Shown: piece by piece, positions 22,861 through 31,309 of the stretch
Layout: the number at the start of each line of letters is the position of its first letter
Numbering within the stretch: position 1 is the stretch's first letter
Origin: an uncultured Bacillota bacterium
Lineage (GTDB): Bacteria > Bacillota > Dehalobacteriia > UBA4068
Direction: 5' to 3'
Assembly (NCBI GenBank): GCA_934271085.1
Contig: CAKQQU010000013.1
Coordinates: 1 to 34,839, forward strand
Length of the DNA stretch: 34,839 nucleotides
Position numbers and translations under genes: made by a program
The notes under the pieces: model-generated
The model's input: only the letters and a program-made list of their open reading frames with translations
The model's database searches: none
Told to the model about the DNA's origin: nothing

Positions 22861-24756
22861 ATGCCTCAGCCAAGAGTAGCTCATGGGGGAGATAAAAAAT
22901 TTGAATCTCCCAAAAATGTACGTTCCACCATATCCCGGCTTTTCCGTTATATGCTACATTACCGGGGGCAGCTGGCAATAGTGCTTATCTGTATTATTAT
23001 CAGCGCTTTGGCAGGCGTGGCAGGCACATATTTTATCAAGCCTATAATCAACGATTATGTGGTGCCGCTGATAGGCAGCCAGCACCCGGATATGACCGGT
23101 TTTCTTTATTTGATAATGGTTTTGGCGGGCATATATGTGCTGGGTATAGTCTGCACCTATATTTATCAGCGGCTGATGATAAATATTTCCACCGGCGTAC
23201 TGCGTCAGGTGCGTATTGAAATGTACGATCATATGATGCTGCTGCCTTTGCGTTATCATGACAGTACCAGCACCGGCCAGTTGATGAGCCGTTATTCCAA
23301 TGATACGGACACTCTGCGGGAAATGGTTTCTCAGAGCGTGCCCCAGATCATCAACGCGGTGTTGACCATTACCGGCATTTTCGTTATGATGCTGATACTC
23401 AGCCCGCTGCTGACCCTTTTGGTACTGCTGATGCTGGCTGCCATGGTTTTTGCCGCAAAAAAGATCGGTACCCGCTCCGGCAGTTATTTTATCAAGCAGC
23501 AGCGGGAACTGGGCGCCCTGAACGGTTATATAGAGGAAATGACTGCCGGCGTTAAAGTTGTTAAGGTCTTTTGCCATGAGAAGCAGGCCGAAAAGGAATT
23601 CGGTGAAAAGAATGAGCAGCTTTTTAATGCTGCCAAAAACGCCCATACCTATGCCAATATCCTTATGCCGGTAATGGGCAATCTCAGTTATCTTAACTAT
23701 GCCCTGGTAGCCGCCTGTGGTGCTTTACTGGCCATAGCAGGCAAACTGGATCTGGGCAGCATCGGCAGTTTTCTGCAGTATACCCGCAGTTTTTCCCAGC
23801 CTGTTGCCAATGTTTCCCAGCAGTTTAATTCTATCCTTTCTGCCCTGGCAGGCGCGGAGCGCATATTTGATCTGATAGATCAGCCTTTGGAGGAGGATAA
23901 AGGCAGGGTCACGCTGGCCAATGTTCGTGAGGACGGTCAGGGCGGCTTTATTGAGACAGAGGAACATACAGATATCTGGGCCTGGAAGCAGTATTCTGCC
24001 GGCTGCTGTGAGTATACGCGGCTCAGGGGCGAAGTGCGCTTTAATGATGTAAGTTTTTCCTATGTGCCGGAAAAGGAAGTATTGCATCATGTAAGCTTTT
24101 ATGCCAAACCGGGGCAGAAGATAGCTTTGGTAGGCAGTACCGGTGCAGGTAAAACTACCATAACCAATCTGCTTAATCGTTTTTACGATATTGAACAAGG
24201 CTCCATTACTTATGACGGCATAGATATCAGGGATATAAATAAGCGGGAACTGCGCCGCTCTTTGGCTATGGTGCTGCAGGATACCCACCTTTTTACCGGT
24301 ACAGTAAGGGAGAATATACGTTACGGCCGGCTTTCCGCTACCGATGAGGAAGTGGAGGCAGCCGCCAGGCTGGCAAACGCAGATTATTTCATTTCTCATC
24401 TGCCCCAGGGTTATGATACTGTTATCGGAGGAGATGGGGCTAATCTTTCCGCAGGCCAAAGGCAGCTTGTGGCTATTGCCCGAGCCGCGGTGGCGGACCC
24501 CCCGGTGCTGGTGCTGGATGAGGCTACCAGCAGTATCGATACCCGTACAGAAGCTCTGATAGAGCAGGGCATGGATAAACTTATGGAAGGCAGGACAGTT
24601 TTTGTTATAGCTCATCGTTTATCCACGGTACGCAATGCCAACGCGATTATGGTCATGGAAAACGGCAGGATCATCGAGCGGGGAGATCATGATGAGCTGC
24701 TGGCTCAGAAGGGCCGCTATTATCAGCTTTATACCGGCAGCTTTGAAATGGAATAA
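22861..24756 (+). CDS. ABC exporter half-transporter with canonical ATPase
   Basis: A 631-residue partner of the preceding gene, with start ATG immediately after its stop (TAAATG), so expression is tightly coupled. Six membrane spans are followed by a nucleotide-binding domain with canonical Walker A GSTGAGKTT (from 425), Glu554 (LDEATSS), and His585 (IAHRLSTV). The signature NLSAGQRQL has Ala in place of the second Gly, and this signature would serve the partner's site in the dimer. An extra 45-residue segment (about 345-390, with DIWAWKQYSAGCCEYTRL) separates the membrane and ATPase parts, as is common in this subgroup. Together the pair is a multidrug/lipid-type exporter; substrate unknown. 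Confidence 0.93.
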   Translation: MPQPRVAHGGDKKFESPKNVRSTISRLFRYMLHYRGQLAIVLICIIISALAGVAGTYFIKPIINDYVVPLIGSQHPDMTGFLYLIMVLAGIYVLGIVCTYIYQRLMINISTGVLRQVRIEMYDHMMLLPLRYHDSTSTGQLMSRYSNDTDTLREMVSQSVPQIINAVLTITGIFVMMLILSPLLTLLVLLMLAAMVFAAKKIGTRSGSYFIKQQRELGALNGYIEEMTAGVKVVKVFCHEKQAEKEFGEKNEQLFNAAKNAHTYANILMPVMGNLSYLNYALVAACGALLAIAGKLDLGSIGSFLQYTRSFSQPVANVSQQFNSILSALAGAERIFDLIDQPLEEDKGRVTLANVREDGQGGFIETEEHTDIWAWKQYSAGCCEYTRLRGEVRFNDVSFSYVPEKEVLHHVSFYAKPGQKIALVGSTGAGKTTITNLLNRFYDIEQGSITYDGIDIRDINKRELRRSLAMVLQDTHLFTGTVRENIRYGRLSATDEEVEAAARLANADYFISHLPQGYDTVIGGDGANLSAGQRQLVAIARAAVADPPVLVLDEATSSIDTRTEALIEQGMDKLMEGRTVFVIAHRLSTVRNANAIMVMENGRIIERGDHDELLAQKGRYYQLYTGSFEME

Positions 24757-24798
24757 ACTTCGGGCAAAATTTTTCTAAAGAAGCAATAAGTGATATCA

Positions 24799-24827
24799 TT
24801 CGACAGCAAAAAATAATATAATATGCT
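24799..24827 (+). promoter_or_regulatory. Candidate promoter of the amidotransferase-tsa operon
   Basis: TTCGAC (24799-24804), a 17-bp spacer and TATGCT (24822-24827), 60 bp before the first gene. The match to consensus is only moderate. Confidence 0.4.
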
Positions 24828-24886
24828 TAGGAAATATGCCCGGGCAATGATGCTCTTAGTCCAGGATCAAGTCGGGGAGGTAGCCT

Positions 24887-25609
24887 ATGAAAACACTGAT
24901 CGCGCTGACCGCCAGCGAGTATCCGGAATATCGGGGCTGCAAAATGCGTCTGGACTATGCCCGGGCTATATTGCAGGCAGGAGCTGTGCCGCTGATATTG
25001 CCTTTGCCGGATGCAGACTGCATAGCAACTTATGTGCAGCAGGTGCTGGATACGGTGCAGGGGGTTTTCCTTACCGGCGGCGGAGATATTTTGCCGCAGT
25101 ATTTCGGCCAGCAGCCCTGCGCCGCGCCGTGCAGCTTTGAACCTCAGCGGGACGCCTTTGAAATATCCCTGATCCGGGCTGCCTGGCAAAGAGGATTGCC
25201 CATACTGGGTATTTGCCGGGGCGCCCAGGTGCTTAATATTGCTCTGGGGGGAGATATCCATCAGGATCTGGCCGAGGCCGGATTCAGCGGCATAGAACAT
25301 ATGCAGCAGCAGGATATGGCTCAGCCTACTCATAAGGTAAAGGTAAGCGATAATTGGCTGGCCGCATTACTGGGCCGGGAATTTATGGTCAACAGCAGCC
25401 ATCATCAGGCTGTGAACAGATTGGCGCCTGGGTTTGTCGCAGCAGCCCGGGGGGAAGACGGCGTTATCGAAGCTGTCCGCGCCACTGATCCTCACCGTTT
25501 TGCCCTGGGCCTGCAGTGGCATCCGGAGATGTTGGATACAGCTTCCCCGGTTTTCAGGGCTTTTGTGGAAAACTGCCGCAGCGGGCAGCAAGGAGGTCAT
25601 CATGAGTAA
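24887..25609 (+). CDS. Gamma-glutamyl-gamma-aminobutyrate hydrolase family protein (peptidase C26)
   Basis: A 240-residue class-I glutamine-amidotransferase-like hydrolase, similar to PuuD. The nucleophile Cys is in LGICRGAQVLN, and the His-Glu pair is in LGLQWHPEM near the C-terminus. GGGDILPQYFG and ALGGDIHQDL are family features. PuuD frees GABA from gamma-glutamyl-GABA in putrescine catabolism; no other Puu genes are here, so the true substrate may be a different gamma-glutamyl compound. GGGGAGG precedes the ATG. Its last 8 bp overlap tsaE, so it is cotranscribed with the t6A genes without an obvious functional link. Confidence 0.9.
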   Translation: MKTLIALTASEYPEYRGCKMRLDYARAILQAGAVPLILPLPDADCIATYVQQVLDTVQGVFLTGGGDILPQYFGQQPCAAPCSFEPQRDAFEISLIRAAWQRGLPILGICRGAQVLNIALGGDIHQDLAEAGFSGIEHMQQQDMAQPTHKVKVSDNWLAALLGREFMVNSSHHQAVNRLAPGFVAAARGEDGVIEAVRATDPHRFALGLQWHPEMLDTASPVFRAFVENCRSGQQGGHHE

Positions 25610-26084
25610 AGTCAGCAAGCTTATAGTCAGCAAATCTCCGGAACAGACCAATGCCATAGGCCGGCGTATCGGCCGTTTTGCTCCGGCAGGCACAGTTATA
25701 GCCGCCTACGGCGAGCTTGGCTCCGGAAAAACCTGCTTCGCAGCGGGCCTGGGCCGGGGTATGGGCGTGGATGATCTGGTCGTCAGTCCTACATATATAT
25801 TTTTCAGGATATATGAAGGTGAGAATGACAGGAATTTTGCCCATATAGACGCTTACCGGCTGGAGGATCTGGGCGAGGAAGAGATAGCTCTTACCGGTAT
25901 AGAGGACTGCTTTGCCCGGCAGAACGTGGTCTTTGTGGAATGGCCCGGGTATATCAAAGACTGGCTGCCGGAAGATACTATCAGGATGCAGATCGAGCAG
26001 GGCGCTGATGATAATGAGCGTCTGCTGGAATTTGTTTATGATCCTGTAAAACAGGGGTGGCTTAATGAAGCTTTTAGCTATTGA
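25602..26084 (+). CDS. tsaE: tRNA t6A biosynthesis ATPase TsaE
   Basis: A 160-residue TsaE. It is the ATPase that works with TsaB and TsaD to transfer threonylcarbamoyl to A37 of tRNAs reading ANN codons. Walker A is GELGSGKT (37-44), and SPTYIFFRIYEG, HIDAYRL and VFVEWPGY are characteristic. The frame is open from 25434, but ATG 25602 has AGGAGGT just in front and starts at the conserved N-terminus. It overlaps the preceding gene by 8 bp and tsaB by 20 bp. The third essential partner, TsaC, which makes threonylcarbamoyl-AMP, is not in this window. Confidence 0.95.
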   Translation: MSKVSKLIVSKSPEQTNAIGRRIGRFAPAGTVIAAYGELGSGKTCFAAGLGRGMGVDDLVVSPTYIFFRIYEGENDRNFAHIDAYRLEDLGEEEIALTGIEDCFARQNVVFVEWPGYIKDWLPEDTIRMQIEQGADDNERLLEFVYDPVKQGWLNEAFSY

Positions 26085-26763
26085 TACATCTGGATTTGCT
26101 CTTTCCGCAGCTATCGCGGATAATGGAGATATTATAGGCAGCTTTGGCAGCCGCAGCGGCAAAAATCATTCTCTGGAACTGCTGCCCGGGCTGGATCAGC
26201 TGCTGGGGCAAAAGGGATTGTCTTTAGGAGATATGGACGCCTTTGCCGTGACTGTCGGGCCGGGAAGCTTTACTGGCCTGCGTATCGGCCTGGCTACCGC
26301 GAAAGCATGGTGTCAGGCGCTGGACAAGCCGCTGATAGCGGTATCCTCCCTGGACGCTATGGCAGCTACCGCTACCGATAGCGGCTATGCTGCGCCGGTT
26401 TTTGACGCCCGGCGCAATGAATTTTATACCGCCCTTTACCGGGACGGACGGCGGCTCACTGCCGACAGGGCCATTTCGCCGGCGGAATTAATAGCCGAGC
26501 TGCAAAAGCTGGGCGAGCCGGTCTGCTTTGCCGGGGACGGCCTGCTTTCCTATGGCGAGCAGTTAAAAGAAGCATTGGGCGAGGCTTTTCGGCTGCCTGC
26601 CCATGGCAATACTCTTTATATGGCAGGAGCAGCGGCGAAACTGGCCTGCGCTAAATACGCAGAGGGAGAATTTGCGGACGTGGCCGGATTGACTCCGGTA
26701 TATCTGCGTCTTTCCGAGGCGGAGGAAAAAAGATTGGAGGCAGAGAAAAATGCTGCAAAATGA
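26065..26763 (+). CDS. tsaB: tRNA t6A biosynthesis protein TsaB
   Basis: A 232-residue TsaB, the catalytically inactive ASKHA-fold partner that dimerises with TsaD and is required for the t6A complex. MKLLAIDTS at the N-terminus, VTVGPGSFTGLRIGLATAKA and PLIAVSSLDAMA are hallmarks. The C-terminal quarter is variable. It overlaps tsaE by 20 bp and rimI by 14 bp, so translation of the cluster is strongly coupled. Confidence 0.95.
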   Translation: MKLLAIDTSGFALSAAIADNGDIIGSFGSRSGKNHSLELLPGLDQLLGQKGLSLGDMDAFAVTVGPGSFTGLRIGLATAKAWCQALDKPLIAVSSLDAMAATATDSGYAAPVFDARRNEFYTALYRDGRRLTADRAISPAELIAELQKLGEPVCFAGDGLLSYGEQLKEALGEAFRLPAHGNTLYMAGAAAKLACAKYAEGEFADVAGLTPVYLRLSEAEEKRLEAEKNAAK

Positions 26764-27232
26764 GCCGGTATTTCGTAAGCTGGGCCCCGATGACCTGGAT
26801 GAAGTACTTCATGTGGAGCGGCTTTCCTTTTCCCGACCCTGGAGCAGGGAAGCCTATGGCCATGAGCTGGCTGATAATCCTCTGGCCAGCCTGTACGGTT
26901 TTTTTGACGGGGACAGGTTGTTCGCTTTTATCTGCTTTTGGATGATAGTTGATGAAATCCATATAGGCAATATTGCCGTACATCCGGCTTACCGGCGGCA
27001 GGGCTTCGGTGAACTGCTTTTGCGGCGTGTCATGGCTATCTGCCAGGGACAGGGGGGCAAGCGCATGACCCTGGAGGTGCGCAAACGCAATTTCCCCGCC
27101 CGGGATCTTTATATTAAGCTGGGCTTTACCATTGAAGGTGAGCGCAGGGATTATTATCAGGATCCCAAAGACGACGCCTTGATAATGTGGCTTGATCTTT
27201 CCGCCGCCAATGCTGCCGCGGGTTCAGAATAA
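26750..27232 (+). CDS. rimI: Ribosomal protein S18 alanine N-acetyltransferase
   Basis: A 160-residue GNAT acetyltransferase of the RimI type, which acetylates the N-terminal Ala of ribosomal protein S18. The acetyl-CoA loop is YRRQGFGELLLRRV, preceded by HIGNIAVHP, and the C-terminal RDLYIKLGFTIEGERRDYY fits RimI well. Its position between tsaB and tsaD is the standard Firmicutes arrangement (tsaE-tsaB-rimI-tsaD), which makes the assignment firm despite the breadth of the GNAT family. The ATG overlaps tsaB by 14 bp with GGAGG upstream. Confidence 0.93.
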   Translation: MLQNEPVFRKLGPDDLDEVLHVERLSFSRPWSREAYGHELADNPLASLYGFFDGDRLFAFICFWMIVDEIHIGNIAVHPAYRRQGFGELLLRRVMAICQGQGGKRMTLEVRKRNFPARDLYIKLGFTIEGERRDYYQDPKDDALIMWLDLSAANAAAGSE

Positions 27233-27282
27233 ATTCATTTTTTCGCTAAAGGAAGAGTGTAAAAAAAATAGAAAGGAATACC

Positions 27283-28290
27283 ATGACCCTTATCCTAGCG
27301 ATAGAATCCAGTTGTGATGAAACAGCTGCCGCTGTAGTCAGCTCCTGCAGCGGGGTTATGTCAAATATCATTGCCAGTCAGATACCGGTACACAGGATAT
27401 ACGGCGGCGTTGTGCCTGAAATAGCCAGCCGGCATCATCTGGAGGCCATTGCCCCGGTGGTGGCGGAAGCTTTGCAAAAGGCCGGCTGCGGTTTTGCCGA
27501 TATAGACGGGGTGGCTGTTACCTATGGGCCAGGCCTTGTAGGTTCGCTACTGGTAGGCGTATCTTATGGCAAGGCTCTGGCCTTTGCCTTGCAAAAGCCT
27601 TTGATAGCCGTACATCATTGGCAGGGCCATATGCGCGCTATCAATATTGAGCACGATCCCTGTTATCCTTACCTGGCACTGGTAGTATCCGGCAGCCACA
27701 GCGGCCTGCTGAAAGTGGAAAAAACAGGAAATATTATGCTGGGCAGTTCTCATGACGACGCTGCGGGCGAGGCTTTTGATAAAATTGCCAGAGCTTTGAA
27801 TCTGCCTTATCCGGGGGGCCCGGAAATAGCCAAAGCAGCGGAGCATGGCGATCCCCATTTTGTGGAGTTTCCCCGTGCCTGGATGGAAGGGAGCGATGAT
27901 TTCAGTTTCAGCGGACTAAAATCCGCAGTGCTGAATTATCTGAATCAGCGGCGTATGAAAGGCCGGGAACTTGGCAGGGAAGAGATCTGCCATATCGCAG
28001 CCTCTGCCCAGGAAGCGATCTGTGATGTGCTTTCCGCAAAAGCAGTAGCGGCAGCAGTGCGGGAAGGGCTGAAAACTATCGCTCTGGTCGGCGGCGTGGC
28101 CTCCAGCAGGCGCCTGCGCCAGCTTTTGCAGGAAAGGGCCTGCAGGCAAGGCATAGATGTGATCTGGCCTTCTCCTGTTTTTTGCACTGATAATGCGGCT
28201 ATGATAGGAATGGCTGCCCTGGAGCAATATGCTGCCGGCGATTTTGCCTCGCTGGATCTTAATGCCCAACCCAGGCTGGCCATTGGCTGA
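27283..28290 (+). CDS. tsaD: tRNA N6-adenosine threonylcarbamoyltransferase TsaD
   Basis: A 335-residue TsaD, which transfers the threonylcarbamoyl group to A37 of tRNA. The metal-binding His pair is H112 and H116 (HHWQGHMRA), and SPVFCTDNAAMIG near the C-terminus holds the last metal ligand Asp. IESSCDETAAAVV and YGPGLVGSLLVG are the ATP-binding ASKHA segments. Length is standard. GAAAGGAA precedes the ATG. It closes the tsa cluster 50 bp after rimI. Confidence 0.97.
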   Translation: MTLILAIESSCDETAAAVVSSCSGVMSNIIASQIPVHRIYGGVVPEIASRHHLEAIAPVVAEALQKAGCGFADIDGVAVTYGPGLVGSLLVGVSYGKALAFALQKPLIAVHHWQGHMRAINIEHDPCYPYLALVVSGSHSGLLKVEKTGNIMLGSSHDDAAGEAFDKIARALNLPYPGGPEIAKAAEHGDPHFVEFPRAWMEGSDDFSFSGLKSAVLNYLNQRRMKGRELGREEICHIAASAQEAICDVLSAKAVAAAVREGLKTIALVGGVASSRRLRQLLQERACRQGIDVIWPSPVFCTDNAAMIGMAALEQYAAGDFASLDLNAQPRLAIG

Positions 28291-28337
28291 TTACCGGATA
28301 AAGGGTCTGGAAATAAATAGAATGGGGGAAAAATAAA

Positions 28338-28901
28338 ATGAAAAAATTAGCGGTTTTTGTTCTGTCGATCATGTTGTGCCTGTCCCTTGCTGCCTGCGGA
28401 TCTGATAACCAGAATAATAATAATGATGTCAATATTCCCAATCCTGTAAAGGAATCCAGCGAACAGGAAATACTGGAAAATACCGGTATCGTCTTTACTC
28501 TGCCGGAAGATGCCGAGGATATTGCCTACTTCATTATCGACAGGGGCGAGGAAGCTTCTCCTATTGCTCAGGCAACCTTTAGCTGGCAGGGGATGCAGGT
28601 GCAGTACCGTATTTGCGCGGCTTCGGAATACAGCGATATTTCAGGTCTGTATTATGACTGGGCTAATGTGCTGGATTGGAAGGTAGGAGGCATTTGCGAC
28701 GGTTCTGTATGCTATAATGCCGAGGGCGCGGGCTATTGCGGCTGGTATGATGCAGCCCCCGGCCTGCTTTATAATGTATCAGTTACCGAGAAGGCTACCT
28801 CCGCGCTGCTGACAGATCTTGCCGATGCAGTTTATGTACCCGTTCAGGGTGAATCGGACGGAGAATCAGACAGCCAGGAAAAACTGGAACCTCAGGGTTA
28901 G
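28338..28901 (+). CDS. Predicted lipoprotein of unknown function
   Basis: A 187-residue exported lipoprotein. The signal peptide MKKLAVFVLSIMLCLSLAAC ends in a lipobox LAAC with the lipidated Cys at position 20, followed by an Asn-rich linker (DNQNNNNDVN). The mature part (about 50-165) is a compact domain with four Cys (AASEYSD region onward, CDGSVCYN, YCGWYD) that may form disulfides. It ends in a Ser/Asp/Glu-rich tail. I do not recognise the domain. GGGGGAA precedes the ATG. It follows tsaD by 47 bp and may be partly cotranscribed with it. Confidence 0.82.
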   Translation: MKKLAVFVLSIMLCLSLAACGSDNQNNNNDVNIPNPVKESSEQEILENTGIVFTLPEDAEDIAYFIIDRGEEASPIAQATFSWQGMQVQYRICAASEYSDISGLYYDWANVLDWKVGGICDGSVCYNAEGAGYCGWYDAAPGLLYNVSVTEKATSALLTDLADAVYVPVQGESDGESDSQEKLEPQG

Positions 28902-28985
28902 TTAAAGCCAAAATAAACAACAAATATTAGTTTTATTTTTAATAATAACAAAATCTATTAGATGATGAATTAGGATTTAGAAACA

Positions 28986-29017
28986 AGAGCCGCATTTAAC
29001 TGCGGTTTCTTTTTTTA
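28986..29017 (+). terminator. Rho-independent terminator after the lipoprotein gene
   Basis: CCGCA pairs with TGCGG around TTTAAC, inside a weaker outer pairing, and a long T-run follows. Confidence 0.8.
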
Positions 29018-29026
29018 TAAAAAGAT

Positions 29027-29055
29027 TTGCATTTTTTCGGGATTAATTATATAAT
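29027..29055 (+). promoter_or_regulatory. Sigma-A promoter of the amidohydrolase operon
   Basis: TTGCAT (29027-29032), a 17-bp spacer and a perfect TATAAT (29050-29055), about 40 bp before the start codon. Confidence 0.7.
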
Positions 29056-29096
29056 AATTAAATTAAAATAGGCGTAAATTTTTTTCGGAGGTAATA

Positions 29097-30488
29097 ATGG
29101 AATATCAGCTCATAGTAAAAAATGCCAAATACTATGCAGCGGATAGATTTTGGGATGGGGATATCCTGATAGCCGATGGTAAAATAACAGCTATTATGGA
29201 ATCAGGCGGCAGTCAGTGGCTGGCAGCGGAGAATACTATCGATGCCAGGGGTCTGATAGTCGCTCCCGGATTTATCGATTCCCATGTGCATTTCCGGGAA
29301 CCAGGCAGTCCCGACCGGGAAAATTTTTTCAGTGGCTCCTGCGCCGCTGCGGCCGGGGGGATCACTACTTTCTGTGAAATGCCAAATTCCTGCCCGCCTC
29401 CCAACTGCGTTGCCAATCTGCAGCGCCGCATTGATTTGGCAGAGGAAAAATCAGTAGTTGATTTTGCCATGTTCGGCGCTGCCGGTTATGGTAATACTCA
29501 GCAGTTTGCCTCTTTGCTGGAGCAGGGCGTCATTGCCTTTAAAACTTTTCTGCAGCCATCTCCTGCCGGCAGGGAAGAAGAATTTGCCGGGCTGACCGCT
29601 AACGGAGACGGCGAGCTTTACGCCATGATGCGGGCGGGAGCTGTCTCAGGCGGCAGATACTTTTTCCATTGCGAGGATGCTGATCTTATCGCCATGCTGG
29701 AAAGGGAGCTTCATGAAGCCGGCGAGGAAGGTTATGATTTTCATTACCGCTCCCGCTGTGATCTGGCAGAAGTGGCGGTGGTGGAAAAAATTATCCGCTT
29801 TGCGGAGGCTACCGGATGCAAGGCCGGTATCGTTCATATCACAGTGCCGGAATCCTGTCGGCTGATTAAGGAAGCCAAGGCCCGCGGGGTGGATATAGCT
29901 GCCGAGACCTGTTTCCAGTACCTGATTTATGATGAAAGCGCTATCGACCGGTTTGGCCCCTGTGCCAAAACCAATCCCCCTTTCCGCAGCAGACAGGATG
30001 TGGAAGGCCTTTGGCCTTATCTGCTGGACGGCACTATCAATATGATAGGCTCGGATCACGCTCCTTTGACCGCAGATGAAAAAAAGCGCGGCGAAAAGCA
30101 GATATGGAAAGCTTTTTCAGGCATAGCCGGCGTGGAAGTAATGCTTCCCCTCATGCTGGATCAGGTGGCCAAAGGCAGAATATCTCTGGCTCAGCTGATA
30201 AGATCCATGAGCGAGAATACGGCCCGTCTTTACGGTCTTTATCCCCGCAAAGGGGCTATCGCAGTAGGGTCTGACGCTGATCTTACCATTATCGATCCGG
30301 AAAGGGAATACACGCTTAGCAGCGCAGATATGTATACCATGGCCCATGCCAACAACCGTATGTTTGATGGTTTGCGTCTGAAGGGCCGTCCGGTTTTCAC
30401 CGTTTCCCGGGGACGGGTGGTTATGAGTGAGGGCAAGGTGGATACCGCTGCCCGCGGCCACGGTCGTTTTGTTGCCGCCGGAGTTTAG
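29097..30488 (+). CDS. Allantoinase/dihydroorotase-like amidohydrolase
   Basis: A 463-residue cyclic amidohydrolase with a two-metal site: H63 and H65 (HVHFREPG), a probable carbamylated lysine K149 (AFKTFL), H191 (HCED), H247 (IVHIT), and D320 (GSDHAP). The layout (FKTFL, KTNPPFR, IWKAFSGIAGVE) resembles allantoinase AllB more than pyrimidine-pathway PyrC, so ring opening of allantoin or a related ureide is plausible. No other allantoin genes adjoin, but an XdhC gene (purine oxidase maturation) is about 3 kb downstream. CGGAGGT precedes the ATG. The next gene begins 3 bp after its stop. Confidence 0.88.
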   Translation: MEYQLIVKNAKYYAADRFWDGDILIADGKITAIMESGGSQWLAAENTIDARGLIVAPGFIDSHVHFREPGSPDRENFFSGSCAAAAGGITTFCEMPNSCPPPNCVANLQRRIDLAEEKSVVDFAMFGAAGYGNTQQFASLLEQGVIAFKTFLQPSPAGREEEFAGLTANGDGELYAMMRAGAVSGGRYFFHCEDADLIAMLERELHEAGEEGYDFHYRSRCDLAEVAVVEKIIRFAEATGCKAGIVHITVPESCRLIKEAKARGVDIAAETCFQYLIYDESAIDRFGPCAKTNPPFRSRQDVEGLWPYLLDGTINMIGSDHAPLTADEKKRGEKQIWKAFSGIAGVEVMLPLMLDQVAKGRISLAQLIRSMSENTARLYGLYPRKGAIAVGSDADLTIIDPEREYTLSSADMYTMAHANNRMFDGLRLKGRPVFTVSRGRVVMSEGKVDTAARGHGRFVAAGV

Positions 30489-30491
30489 CCT

Positions 30492-31172
30492 ATGGCCTGG
30501 AATAAAGATAACATAGCGGCTGTGGTTATTCTGGCCGGTGATCCGCCTGCGGGTCTGGCAGCGGATCTTATGCAGGAATTGGCGCAAAAACAGCCTCGGC
30601 CGCTGATAATAGCTGCAGACGGCGGCGCCCGGGCCCTTTGGCAGCAGGGGATAAAGCCGGATATGATTCTGGGCGATGGCGACAGCCTGGAAAGTGATAT
30701 ATTTCCTGATGTAGTCAGAAAAAAATATTCTCCTGCCAAAGATTTTACAGACGGAGAAGCGGCTTTTGCCTATGCCTTTCACCATTGCACCGGCGATATT
30801 GCGGTTTTGGGTGCTTTGGGCGGGCGCTTAGATCAGGAAATGGCAAATATCCTGCTTCCATTATGCTATGGAGATTCCGCAGAAAGATTTTGGATAGTGG
30901 GCGAGGATTGCCTGGCCGGTTATTGTTTGGGAGATACCGTTATAAATGGGCATCCGGGAGATATCCTGAGTATAGTTCCCCTTACCCCTTGGGTTAAGGG
31001 TATAGATCTGGCAGGTTTGGCCTATCCTTTACATGATTATGATTTAGCAATGGGCAGCACCATTTGTACCAGCAATGTGCTGACAGAAAAAAGTTGCCGT
31101 ATAATATTCCGGCAGGGCAAGGCTTTGATAGTGCATTATCCCCTGAAAAGACGGCTGCAAGCCGAAGAATAG
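30492..31172 (+). CDS. Thiamine pyrophosphokinase
   Basis: A 226-residue thiamine diphosphokinase, which makes the cofactor ThDP from thiamine and ATP. ADGGARALWQQGIKPDMILG then DGDSLE is the ATP/Mg site, and AKDFTDGEAAFAYA and ALGGRLDQEMANI are further family motifs. The C-terminal half is a short beta domain that binds thiamine. It follows the amidohydrolase by 3 bp, so it is in the same transcript. No TPP riboswitch precedes it. In many Firmicutes this gene sits near rpe and rsgA; that is not so here. Confidence 0.93.
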   Translation: MAWNKDNIAAVVILAGDPPAGLAADLMQELAQKQPRPLIIAADGGARALWQQGIKPDMILGDGDSLESDIFPDVVRKKYSPAKDFTDGEAAFAYAFHHCTGDIAVLGALGGRLDQEMANILLPLCYGDSAERFWIVGEDCLAGYCLGDTVINGHPGDILSIVPLTPWVKGIDLAGLAYPLHDYDLAMGSTICTSNVLTEKSCRIIFRQGKALIVHYPLKRRLQAEE

Positions 31173-31203
31173 GCGGCCGGGGTGTTGTTGAAAGGAAGAT
31201 ATT

Positions 31204-31287
31204 ATGAGCAGGATAACGATTTTTGTTCTTGCGGCAGTGGTAGTGATGCTTTTGGTCATCATGCTTGGCAATTTGTTTTTAGCGTAA
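31204..31287 (+). CDS. Small membrane peptide, 27 residues
   Basis: MSRITIFVLAAVVVMLLVIM followed by LGNLFLA is a single hydrophobic span with one basic residue at the N-terminus. A ribosome site AAAGGAAG lies 6-8 nt before ATG 31204, and the frame ends at TAA 31285-31287, just before the next gene's ribosome site. It lies between the thiamine pyrophosphokinase and an unknown protein, all in one direction. I recognise no family. Short ORFs of this length are easily missed by gene finders; the good ribosome site and clean membrane profile favour a real peptide. Confidence 0.6.
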   Translation: MSRITIFVLAAVVVMLLVIMLGNLFLA

Positions 31288-31309
31288 TGTTTTAATCAGT
31301 GAGGTAAAG

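Noticed and set aside
29018..30491. TPP riboswitch controlling the thiamine pyrophosphokinase gene
   Set aside because: The gene starts 3 bp after the amidohydrolase, and no THI-box elements are seen in the leader of that operon.
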